Notes under the pieces: model-generated
What the model was told of the DNA's origin: nothing
What the model saw: only the letters and a program-made list of their open reading frames with translations
Databases searched by the model: none
Assembly: GCA_003049465.1 (NCBI GenBank)
Contig: PYSS01000101.1
Span: 62,001-126,000, forward strand
Length of the DNA: 64,000 bases
Origin: Magnaporthiopsis rhizophila
Taxonomy: Eukaryota; Ascomycota; Sordariomycetes; Magnaporthales; Magnaporthaceae
Reading direction: 5' to 3'
Position numbers and translations under genes: made by a program
Part shown: positions 43,043 through 53,200 of the stretch, piece after piece
Layout of the letters: every line of letters begins with the position of its first letter
Numbering within the stretch: position 1 is the stretch's first letter

Positions 43043-45384
43043 CTTTGACTAGGGGAGGGGGCTTATCAAAAAGCAACTGTCTTTGCTGAGCAACCTGAGC
43101 AAGTGGCGGATGAAGTCCTGGCGGTCGCTGTGTGCTTGGAAGGGGTTGGGTGCGGCCTGGTGAGAGAAGAGAGGGAAGGAACAAAGAAGCACGAAGGGCC
43201 TACGGCTTTTATAGAAGAGAGTGAGGCTCGTTTGCCCATGGACTCTGACCTTGGTTTTTTCCCCCCAAAGGGTGTTCTGAGCCCGGTACCGTCGAAGCTT
43301 GACGCCGGCCAGGCAAAAAGAAGCACGGCATGACCTCTGTGTAGGATATCCGGCCTCGGACTACGACACCGTTCGGTGCCACGCCGAGGCTGGAAACATG
43401 GAGATTCCCATTCGTCACTTTTGCGGTCCAGCCGGCTTACATGCAGAATGGCGGGCATTAGGACCGCATGAGCAGCGCCGACTCGGAGTTTATTTTCTTC
43501 CACATTTGTACTCGAAAACGACGCTGGATAGTGAAATTGAGTACCAGTACGGCTAGGTGCATCGAGGGGAAAGCGGGGAAGATGGGGGAACTCGTATAAG
43601 CGTCAGCCGCCGCTTTCCGAACCGACTGCCGGTTATTTTCCAACCGATCAACCTATCACAATGCGCAGCGAATACCGGGAACCGCGGAACGGCAGGGCTT
43701 GGCAGCCGTGACAGCCGATATCATTGGTTGGTGTGGCTGCTTAATTATATGGAGGTGAAGCTTACATCTCAGCAATATCGTTTGGGAAAGTATAACCCCT
43801 CCTTGTTTGCTTCCGAGGGATTTATATCATCCATGGACACCAGGATCTTATAGCCACCCAAGCTACGTGGCCAAGCTGACGTGCTGCAGCGTCGAGGTCC
43901 TCGTCGAGAAATGAGGCCATAATTAATCAAACGTTCAGCTCTCAGCGTGCATTTTGCATTACAAATTTTTAATATCAATTATCATGACACCTTCCTCTTC
44001 CAACACGAGGTGCGATCCTTCGACGGGCAAGCGGAAAAAGGCCAAGCAAGTAAACACAAGACCCCGAGACGTGCGCTTCTGTGGCAGCTCGGCGGACGAG
44101 GGTTTGCACTGAACATGTTCGATTTGTGCTTTCTTAGCATCCCGCCGAGCGGGGTATGTACTGGCTGTGCGGCTCATGCGGCCTGTTGCGCGCTAGAGAT
44201 GCGCGTAGTAAACCGTTTGGCTTCCTCATCTCCGAGGAACTGTAAACAGATGCTCCTGAGGTGAAAATCTTGTCTCGGCATCGTCAAGGGGCTTTATCAA
44301 GCCGCACTTGAATAAATAAAGGTTGGAGGTGGAGCCGTGCTTCGTCATGGCGGGGACCTGCTCCTCATTCCGGTGGAAGGGAAAACAACCAAACACGAAA
44401 TGGTAAAAGAGCTTACGTAAGCAGTATGTTGGGATTTTAAACCTGGTACCGCGGGCTTAAAGTGTATACTGGTTTGGGTAGGAGGATTATTTAAAATAGT
44501 AAAAGCTGTTATGGCGTACGAATTTGAGCTTTTTTTTCCATTGCCTTTTTTTACATTTTAAAGCTCGGTGCCGGGAGAGCCTTGCTCCTGCTGCTCCTGG
44601 AACAGTTAACCCACCCTGCGTCCCTTACAACTTTTACAAGTACTTTAATACCGGTGGGGGAAAACCAAACGGCTTCCAGTCACATCGAAACAAGAAAGAT
44701 TTTACTTATAAACTGTTGGAATGGCATTTCTATGCGCGTGCGCTCGGGGAAAAGGGCCTTCCACGGAAGGCCCCGGGATCCTCCGGATCCCCGCACGGGC
44801 CAACATGCCTGTCTAGACTAGAGCGGAGGAACGCCCTTTGGGCGATCGCCTCCCCGCATATAAGGGCCAGTCCTAGGCCCTCCCTTAGGCAGATAGATCT
44901 TTTCCTCTCTACGCACAATATAGCAGGACCGTTCCCTTCATCACCAAGATCGTTGTTCGTCACCTTTGGAGAGCTCCGAGCTGTCAAACAGGAGTACAGA
45001 CCCTTACCAACATAAACCAAATAAAAATTGTATTAATACACGGGTTTTATAAATCACTTGTATATATGTGCATTTTATAACCTTTTACTTTTTTATGTGA
45101 AAAAGCCGAAGTGTAAGTCAGTCAGCTGGGTTATATATCTTTCCAAGCCGTCGATTTGGACGTTTCTCTTATAATAAACTGGATTAAAAGTAAGTCGCTA
45201 GTAACAGCCGAAGTGATACCATTTTGCTAAATAAGGAGAAAGGAAGGAAAAAGAGGATGCTCCCGTCGTGTGAGTTGTCCTTGGTTATATAAGCCTAGAA
45301 ACGGCTCGGGGTGACCCCTGAGCCCTCAGCCCGTGCCTCCAGCACGAACTATGACATCTCCCGACACAAGCCTGGAAACTGGTC
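43043..45384. other. 2.3-kb spacer with an AT-rich core
   Basis: The part from about 43740 to 45280 is visibly richer in A and T than the rest of the window, most strongly at 44280-44540 and 45010-45250, with many TA steps. No intact transposon frame was found. This could be an old repeat degraded by repeat-induced point mutation, or simply an AT-rich spacer. A 163-codon frame at 44524-45015 has no recognisable features. Confidence 0.45.
43206..43213 (-). promoter_or_regulatory. TATA box of the eight-cysteine protein gene
   Basis: On the minus strand TATAAAAG lies about 165 bp before the ATG at 43042. Confidence 0.45.
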
Positions 45385-45987
45385 TCAAGCGGGAAGCTTG
45401 TAGCACTTGCTCTTGGCCGGCATTTTCTCGTTCGAGTCCCACTGCGAAATGGTAAGGTTCGGTATCCCGCCGTTGTGTCAAAAGGACCGATGTACTTACG
45501 TGCTCGTGGACGCAGCCGTCGACCCACCTCCACCGGTCGACAACGCCGTAGGAAGCGTACGACATGTTGGTGCTGGCGTCGAAGCACCAAGACGTGCCGG
45601 ACTCGTTTCCGATCTTGCGGCCGGCGCAGAACAACGGCCAGATGTTCTGAGGCCCATCCTTGTACCCGGGATTGTGTTGCTGCGGCGATTTTCTTTTAGC
45701 AATTCGCCTTTCTTGGAGGACGAGCCATTGAGCCTCACCTTGTAAACGTTGTCGATGAGCGAAAACATCAGCCTCGGGTTTCCATCAACCACGAATGCGC
45801 GGTAGAACTGGTACGCGCGCTTGGCTGTCTCCTCCACCGTGGTCGCGGGGTTGGGCTGACAAAGCGCCGGGGGCGACTTGAGCGAGCAGAGGTTCTCCCT
45901 GGCAATAAGGTGCCCCTCCTGGGTCGGAGCAGCGATGCCGACGGCCGGTGCCAAGATGGCGGCGGTGGTGACGGTGAGGAGGCGCAT
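45385..45987 (-). CDS. Secreted SnoaL/NTF2-like protein
   Basis: Three minus-strand exons (45739-45987, 45500-45679, 45385-45441) with introns of 59 and 58 nt give 161 residues. The signal peptide is about residues 1-19 (MRLLTVTTAAILAPAVGIA). The body contains QFYRAFVVDGNPRLMFSLI, then DNVYKQHNPGYKDGPQNIWPLF. The Y-x-QHNP motif and length match SnoaL-like members of the NTF2 superfamily, small cone-shaped domains that include cyclases and isomerases. At least two cysteine pairs are available for disulfides, fitting secretion. Enzymatic function is not shown. The small last exon (18 residues, ending YKLPA) is supported by a GTAAGT donor and a TTCGCAG acceptor. Confidence 0.7.
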
Positions 45988-46578
45988 GTTGACGGACGGT
46001 GAAGCGCAACGGGGGTGCGGTTTGAAGGTTTGGATCACCCGCCAATTACTCGCAGGCCATGGGGATCCGTGCGGCGTTATATAGCAGCGGCCGGGACTAA
46101 AGGAGGAAGAGGGAAACTTCGAATGGGCGGGAGGGGGTGTTTCGAAATTGGGACGCGGGTGAATGGCAACCTTTACCCAAAGGATGGAGGTGAAATTTAT
46201 CCACCTTGGCCGGCCTCTAAACGCCCAACGGAGAACCGGCAGTCTCTGGCTAATTACGTTCCGGCCAATCGTTAGATTTTTTTTAATGTTAACTGGGCAT
46301 ATTGTTATATTACAGCGTTGCCTTTACATCATCTGCCGGTTACGTATGGAACGCCGCTTCCCCGCCCCCAGCTATAACAAAGCCGGCATTGGGAGATAGG
46401 TATACACAAGATCCAAGTGTCACATGCCTGTTCCTCCAATCCTAATCGCGTGGGTTCCTCCGGATTGCATGCGTTGGAATGAAAATCCGACAGCTTTGCA
46501 ATATTTGTTATTAAAGAGTTGGTGGTTGCGCAGTGCGGCGCCCTCCGCACGCTGGGTTGACTGCACAGAGATCTAACC
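45988..46578. other. Upstream region of the NTF2-like gene
   Basis: It contains a TATA box close to the gene. The rest is moderately AT-rich with no gene. Confidence 0.4.
46076..46083 (-). promoter_or_regulatory. TATA box of the NTF2-like secreted protein gene
   Basis: On the minus strand TATATAAC lies about 90 bp before the ATG at 45987. Confidence 0.5.
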
Positions 46579-46734
46579 ATGCCGCCGCGGCACGGGGTCG
46601 AGGATCGGCCCGCGAACGACCCGCGCTTCGTCGACGTCATGCCCACCGACTTCCTGGCCGACCCGATCGGCGAGGAGCGTCGGATATACGCCGTCGCGAG
46701 CCGCAGGCTTCAGCTCTGGTATCGTAGACTGTAG
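46579..46734 (+). pseudogene. 51-codon coding-like fragment, family unknown
   Basis: A short plus-strand frame with ATG after CTAACC. It encodes MPPRHGVEDRPANDPRF, then VDVMPTDFLADPIGEERRIYAVASRRLQLW, and stops at 46734. The residue mix (balanced acidic, basic and aromatic) looks like real protein, unlike neighbouring accidental frames. It may be the first exon of a gene or a gene fragment. No continuation was found in the next kilobase of the plus strand, which carries a decayed gene on the other strand. Confidence 0.25.
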
Positions 46735-46779
46735 CTGATCTCCATGGCGAGCAAAACCGATGGCCACCGATTTCCCTAG

Positions 46780-47560
46780 TCCGTCTCTATGCTCCTCTTG
46801 ATGTCCCTGCCTCGTCGGTCTTTGACTTTTGTGTCGTGTGCGTATAACGCTGTTGACACGCCTCTCGCATCCCCGCGAGCCCGTACGATTAAACCAGTCG
46901 CGCCGCCCTGGCGTTGAGGCAGTACTGGGAAGATTGCGCTCCCTTATATTGGCCTGGTTCATAAACAGCGGCCTGGGTCGCGGAATGGTTGCTAAACAAG
47001 ACCTGCAGGGTCGGCGCCATAGGGTCGACCCACAAGGCGGCTAGCGACAGAATGGGACGCTGGGCGAGGGCTTAGCATAAGCGCTTCGCCGTCCGCGCTG
47101 TACGCAGCAGGGTCGCCTTCGCGGCAAAACCACCGTGCCGGCCAAAACCACCTTCTTGAAGGACCAGATTTGCCCGTGCTGGCCGTTCTGAAGCGGAAAA
47201 GCAACGCGACAACGCCGATGAGATGCGTAAGAAGGGCGGCGTTGGTCATCAGCATGGGGTCCCACATGCTGTTGGTCGTGACGAGTCTCGGAGCTGATGC
47301 GCGAGGAACGCGACGTTCCCCGCCGCCAGGCTGGCCAGCGCGTACTAGGCCGCCGATACCAGCACGGCGACGGCCCGCAGAGGAACAAGAAGGTCGTCTC
47401 GGCGGAGCTGGCGCTGAGGACCTGCAGAATGGCGGGCGTCAGCCCCAGCGTGAGGGCGGCGGCGGCGGCGGCCCTCGAGTTTCCGCGACTCGCTGAAGAA
47501 AGACGCCGAGGACATAGTCGACGACGAGCCATAGGCCCTGTATCGATTCATCTTGATAGT
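46780..47560 (-). pseudogene. Frame-broken fungal multi-spanning membrane protein
   Basis: Minus-strand fragments lie in three frames. In order they read VVDYVLGVFLQR, LGLTPAILQVLSASSAETTFLF, LASLAAGNVAFLAHQL, MWDPMLMTNAALLTHLIGVVALLFRFR and VWVDPMAPTLQVLF. The phrase GLTPAILQ followed by AE and a hydrophobic run is typical of a large fungal family of uncharacterised membrane proteins. Those proteins continue with an ANV motif and a loop before the next helix, in the same order as here. At least three frame changes are needed, so the copy is dead. The endpoints are approximate. It lies directly downstream of a HET-domain gene on the same strand. Confidence 0.4.
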
Positions 47561-47593
47561 TTTGCAACGCCACCGTCGGGCGCGGCAGCCCAG

Positions 47594-49465
47594 CTAACGT
47601 ATCTTGAATGTCTCCACTGGGCCAAGATAGCTCCTAGTATCCCCAAGTTGATCGCTGTGGCCTTCCGCGTCGGTCACCACGCTAGCCCATCTCGTCGCGA
47701 GCTCCTGGACACCGCTTTCCGAAAAATGATGCGGGCATGCCTGGATGAAGGTGGAGCAGTTGTTGTTCTGCCTTGCAAGAAGCACCGCTAGTCCGGGGTA
47801 CATCTCGATCAGGACTTGGTCCTCCCCGAGATCCTCTACCTTTTCAGGTCGCACATCGTCCGAGCCGTCGACATGTCCGCTTCTGGTGAAGTGGCCGTTT
47901 AGGATTCTCGACCGGTTGATGATCAAAAAGCAAACGTCCCCCTCTTTGACGAACCCTGCTTCGCTGTCGCTGCCGACGGACCGGGTTGCCGCTGGAAGGT
48001 GTTTCCCCGCCACGGCCTTGTAGTTGGGCCACGGCACGCTCCAGTCCGCGGCCCACGAGGGCAGGCCGGGTAGGTTCGACTCGGACTTGAGGAGGCAGAG
48101 GAAGAATCCGGGGCCGTGGTGCCGGATGAAGAAGGCCGAGAAGCGGGTAAAAACCTCTTGGGCCGTCTCTGTGTAGTCCACTTTTAGCCCCTCGGACACA
48201 TTTCTGTCTAGGAGATTCGCGATGCTGAGGACGCCAAAGATCTTGTCCCTGGGATCTTCCGACTCCCGATCCCGCGTTTCGATGAGGATATCCAGGAGGT
48301 AGGACTTGCCGAGGCCGCGCGACGCGGCGCGGACCAGGACGAATATCCGTGCAATGCTTGCGGCGGGATGCGAATGGAGCAGGGAGAGAAGATGCAAAGC
48401 CCTCATTGCAGAAACAGCCCTCGTGCCGCAAATAACGCTTGTGTTTCCAGGGTCCGGGAGCGCTGCTTCTTGCAGGACCCAGACGCGACGAAACCATCGC
48501 CGGGAGAAGAAGGCGGAGACGAGGTCGACGAGCTCCGACTCGGACATGTCGGCGTCGTTTACGCCCCCCACCACCGGCCGCGCTTGGATAAAGGCCGTGA
48601 TGCTTTCACGAGCAATGTTCCGGTATCTGTCGAGCATGATCAAGAACCCGTCGTGAGGGCGGCTGCCGACTTCCGCGTTGGGAGGGATGTCGAGGCGTGC
48701 GGCGCTGAGCCCATTCAGCCAGTCGAATATCCTATCCGTCTGGGGCGTCCCCTCGCCGGTATAAACGATGACGCGCCTAGCCGACGTGAAGATCTGCGAC
48801 ATGATGGAAACCTGGTAGGTCCGTTCGTGGTCACTATCTTGATCGATGCATATGGCGTCGACCCACACAAGCCGCGCCTTTTTCCGCCGCCGAAGACGGC
48901 GCATCGCGGCGTCACAGTTCTTGGTGAGGCGGATGCTGCCCGCTCCGCCCTTCAAGGTGAGGTTGCTTGACTTGGTCGCGTCGCCGGTCTCGTCCGCCCA
49001 CGTGTACGACAGCGCGTCGTACGACGGAGGGCGGGCGATGCTGCATGCCATGAGCTCCCCTTGGAGGGGGTCGCCGAGCGAGCCCGGCGAGAGGATGAGG
49101 ACCCTGAACTGGTCCCTGCTCCGGAGCGGCGAGGATCGGTATGGTGCATTGGAACAGGTTGGAGGCGGCTCGACGAACAGGAGAGGGGAGCGCTCATCAC
49201 TGCGGATTAGTAGATGTTCCTTTCTCGTTGGCTTAATGCCTAGAAGCCGAACACAAAATGTAGCCACGTCATCTCTTGTTTCCGATATCGCCGTCCGCAC
49301 GTCCCTGCCCCGGCAAAGGACGAGGTACAGGCAATAGAAAGACAGCGCGATCAGCAGGAAAGGGAGGATGACCAAAGCGAGCGCGACTTCTAGGACAACG
49401 ATGATGATGATGATGGCGACAATGAAAGGGGCAGTAACAGCTGGTGGGACGCCTCGGAGTTCCAT
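47594..49465 (-). CDS. HET-domain protein with N-terminal membrane segments
   Basis: An intronless 623-residue frame. Residues 9-50 are strongly hydrophobic (a run of Ile/Val/Leu), probably one or two membrane helices, and the rest is soluble. The HET domain spans about 148-345, with YDALSYTWADE at its start and RLVWVDAICIDQDSDHERTYQVSIMSQIF, the diagnostic WIDAICINQ-type motif. FFSRRWFRRVWVLQEAAL (RxWxxQE) and DPRDKIFGVLSIA follow. In known systems HET domains act in non-self recognition and cell death after hyphal fusion. Here the trigger and partner are unknown. HET proteins often combine the domain with a C-terminal region of no known fold, as seen here. It is transcribed in the same direction as the polyketide synthase next to it, 0.8 kb away. 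Confidence 0.88.
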   Translation of the reverse strand: MELRGVPPAVTAPFIVAIIIIIVVLEVALALVILPFLLIALSFYCLYLVLCRGRDVRTAISETRDDVATFCVRLLGIKPTRKEHLLIRSDERSPLLFVEPPPTCSNAPYRSSPLRSRDQFRVLILSPGSLGDPLQGELMACSIARPPSYDALSYTWADETGDATKSSNLTLKGGAGSIRLTKNCDAAMRRLRRRKKARLVWVDAICIDQDSDHERTYQVSIMSQIFTSARRVIVYTGEGTPQTDRIFDWLNGLSAARLDIPPNAEVGSRPHDGFLIMLDRYRNIARESITAFIQARPVVGGVNDADMSESELVDLVSAFFSRRWFRRVWVLQEAALPDPGNTSVICGTRAVSAMRALHLLSLLHSHPAASIARIFVLVRAASRGLGKSYLLDILIETRDRESEDPRDKIFGVLSIANLLDRNVSEGLKVDYTETAQEVFTRFSAFFIRHHGPGFFLCLLKSESNLPGLPSWAADWSVPWPNYKAVAGKHLPAATRSVGSDSEAGFVKEGDVCFLIINRSRILNGHFTRSGHVDGSDDVRPEKVEDLGEDQVLIEMYPGLAVLLARQNNNCSTFIQACPHHFSESGVQELATRWASVVTDAEGHSDQLGDTRSYLGPVETFKIR

Positions 49466-50264
49466 TCTGAATCGTTTGACGTCCCCGGTTTGATACTAAT
49501 AAAAAGTCTGTCAGCTACGAATCCATGGTATCACACTGATCGAAGCGCTTACACAAATGCTGATTAGCCGCTCGTGGGAGCTGCAAAGCCAGTGGGAGCA
49601 GGGCAGCGGTATTGATTGACAATAATGAGTATGTCCCGTTTAAGAGTGGTGGGCATACTCAAACCCTAGGATACCCCTTACTTGGGCTGCGTGGCGCCTG
49701 CGCGGCTGACGATAGCGCCGTGCTTCCCCCGAAATCTAGTCGGACCCGCTGTTAGAGTGACGCCAAGGAAGCACCTCATTTTGGTGTGTGGCCCACCAAT
49801 GAGCCGGAATGCTCTAGCAAGCCATTACAGCCAGAGCTGCGAGGGCAGCCTGCTGGACTCGCTGACGGTGGCCCGATCCTTTATCCCTCGAAGGATGACT
49901 GTATGCGAGCTTGCCGAGGGATGATGCACGTGTTCATCACGACGGCATCTTGGATCAAACCAGTCAGTAATCTACTATTCAAAATGCCCATGTAGCCTTA
50001 GCCTATGCACAAAATATTAGCGGCTCGCAAAGCCGAGAAGCGAAAACGAACACAAACAACCAGAAACTGTTGACCCACTTCCTGCCGACGGGAATTCCCT
50101 CCCTCTCATCCTCCTTTCATCTATGCCAGAGATGTTTGTACCGAATCATCAGAGAGACAAAAAAAAAAAAAAAACACTCAACAAATACCCAAAAACTGCC
50201 TAAACTCGCCAATCACAAATCAATCTTAAACATTCTAATCAGCGCCAAATCTCCCCCAAGGCCC
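49466..50264. other. Spacer between the HET gene and the PKS 3' end
   Basis: It holds an A-run at 50160-50174 and the likely 3' end of the PKS transcript. No gene is seen. Confidence 0.4.
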
Positions 50265-53200
50265 TCAGCTCAGCCCGGTGCAGAGCTTGCTCTTGCGGCA
50301 CACGGCCTTTGTCAGCGTCTGCACGCTGCCGCTGCTGAGCAGCTCCAGCACCTGCATGTTGGCCTCGAACTCGCGCGTGATGAAGTTGCGGATCTCGATG
50401 GCCACGAGCGAGTCGAGCGGGTAGTGGCTCAGGCTGCGCGTCACGTCAATGTCCTCGGCCTCCATCATGAGCACGGCCGCGATCTTGTCCACGAGCCCGC
50501 GGCACACGGCCTCCTCAGCCTCGGCCAGCGTCGACGCCGCCTTGACCGCGGCTCCCGGCGACAGCATCGCCGACGCCGACGACGAGTCGCCGCCAACTCC
50601 ACTGGCCACCTTTTCGGCCTCCTCGGCCGTCGCGAGGAGCGTCTTGAACTTGGCGTCCGAATGCCAGAACGGCTTGCCGGGTGCCGGGGGGATGCGCATG
50701 CCCGTGATGACGTGCCCTCCGCAGGCGGTCGTGGTGCGGCCCTCGACGCAGGCGCCAATGAGGGCAAGCACCTCGGCCTCGGAGATGGTGCTGTCGGCGC
50801 CGAGGTTCTTTGCAACCTCAGCGGCGCGCTCCGGGTCGCCGTCGGCGAGATAGCCCGCGTCCGAGACGGCTGTCAGGTCCAGGGAGGCGGCCGGGAGACC
50901 GAGGGATAGGCGGTGCTGCACGAGGGCGTTGAGGAATGTGTTTGCCGCCGCATAGGCCGCCTGCCCGCGGTTGCCGACGGCGCCGGCTGCCGAAGAGATG
51001 GCAATGAAGAAGTCAAGGGGCGACGAGGATGCCTGCAGCGCGTGGTGGAAGTTCCAGGCGCCGCGGACCTTGGACTCGATCACCGTGGTGTAGTCCTCGT
51101 AGGCCATCTTCTCGAAGAGGACGTCGCGAAGAACCATGGCGCCGTGGACGATGCCCCGGACTGGCGGGAGACCGTCGAGGCCGCTCGTGAAGAGCTCGTC
51201 AACGCTGGTCTTGTCGGCGACGTCGCACCGACGCACCACGACGTTTGCGCCGGCAATGCTCGCCGAGTCTATCAGCTCCTTGACCTTGCCGGTCGCAGAG
51301 CCGCTACGGGAGAGCAGGACGACGTGTCCGGCGCCCTTCTCGACCATCCACTTGGCCATGCTGCGGCCGAGACCACCAGTGCCGCCGATGAGCAGGTAGG
51401 TGCCGTCGGATCGGAGCAGGCTCTTGGCAGCCTTGGATGGGGTGGCCTGACGATAGTAGATAAAATTAGTTACGGGATTCGTGTGTGAAAAAGGGGCAGA
51501 GAATGGCTTACCATGACCATGTCCTGAGACCTAGGCGCGACAACGACCTTGCCTGACGTCTTACCGCCCTGCACAGCCTTGAAAGCCTCTTGCACTTCCG
51601 AGATGGGGAAGACGGCGCCGGCCTCAACAGCGCGGAGTCTACCCTGAGCCAAGAGTCTTGCGATGTCGCGGAGGACTCTCTGCACAACAGCAGGGCGTTC
51701 TGCGGCAAGGCTGAGCATGTCAACACTGAAAAATGAGGCGTTGCTACGGCGGCCGTCGCTGCCGAGATCCACGCGTGATGACGCAGAGGCAGTGTCCACC
51801 AGGCACCCGAACCGATCGAGACAGGACCAGGTCTCCCTGACGACCTCTCCGTCGGTGGACTGGTTCAGAACGACGTCGACACCACGCCCTCCCGTAGCTG
51901 CGCGGATGGCATCGCCAAAAGCAACCCCACGGCTGTGGAAGATGCGGCTCTCCGGAATATCATAGCATTGCGTGAGTAAGGCCGACTCAGCAGCGGTGGA
52001 AACGGTCGCGTAGATGTCCTCGACGGACCCTAGGATGTCCCTGGCCAGGCACAGAGCTGCCTGTCCCACAGGAGTAGCAGCGCAGTGGATCAGGAGAGTC
52101 TGACCCGCCTCGAGACGAGCCTGCCCGACAAGGGCGTGGTGGGCTGTAGAGTAAGCCAGCGGGAGGGTCGCGGCTTCGGAGAAGGCCATGGTATCGGGAA
52201 TAGGGAAGGTGTTGGCGGCCGATGCACGGGTCAGCGTCGCATAAGCGCCCCGCTCGAGGGTCATGGCCGCGATACGGTCGCCTGCCCGGAAAGAAGAGAC
52301 AGACTCGCCAACGCGGGTGACGATACCGGAGGCCTCAAGGCCGACGGGGGTGGTGTGAAGCTTGGCAGCGCGCTGAGCATCGCTCGGGTTCACTCCAATA
52401 GCCTTCACCTCAAACTCGATCTCGTCGGCGCCTAGTGCGTCCTGAACGGACTCGTCGTCGACAAAGTGAGGCTTTGCTCCGCAGACCATCTTGATTGGAC
52501 GTCCCTCTTGAGTGAACGGCTGGCGCTCGATCACGTTGGGGTTCGTTTGGCGATGAACGTAGGCATTGGTGTCGGCATCATCTATGATGCGCGGCGTGTA
52601 AAGCTTTCCGGCCCGTTCCATGAACTCCATGTCCTTGGAGGCTGAAAGGCCACCAGAGAAGGCAAGTTTGACGACGTCAAAGACGGTCTTGGCCACCTTT
52701 TGCCTAGCCATGTCCTCAGACATCTTGGACGTCGCAGAGTCCAAGTCAAGCGTGGCAAAGGGAAGCAGCGTCTCCGATCGGACTGTCCTGCTGAGACCGC
52801 AGATCATGTTGGAGTCGGGCGAGGTAGCCGCGTCGTAGGCACCACGGACAACCCAGAGCAGAGCCTGGGCGGAGCCAGCCAGAGCGCGGACTGCTTCGAA
52901 CTGTTGCTCGGTCGGGTCGGCCAGGAAGGGACGGTCGATCTCGGTCAGCACAATGCATAGCTTCCCCTCGGTGTCGATATGTCCGAGAGTTCCCATGGCG
53001 GGACACAAGGCGGTGGCACGCTCGACAACATCGGCGAGGCAGCGAGCCAGGGTGTGCTGGAAAGCCGTGTCGCCATGTACGATGACTACATCTGCATCAG
53101 GGAGCACACCCTCCTCAGGTATGGGAGCCAGAGGGGTGCTGCTGGACCGCGATGCTTCGCTTGTGTTGGCGGTATTGACGAGCGCGGGCTTCGGGACTTG

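Noticed and set aside
44524..45015. 163-codon plus-strand frame in the AT-rich spacer
   Set aside because: No recognisable domain, no consistent composition and no splice context. Kept only as part of the spacer description.
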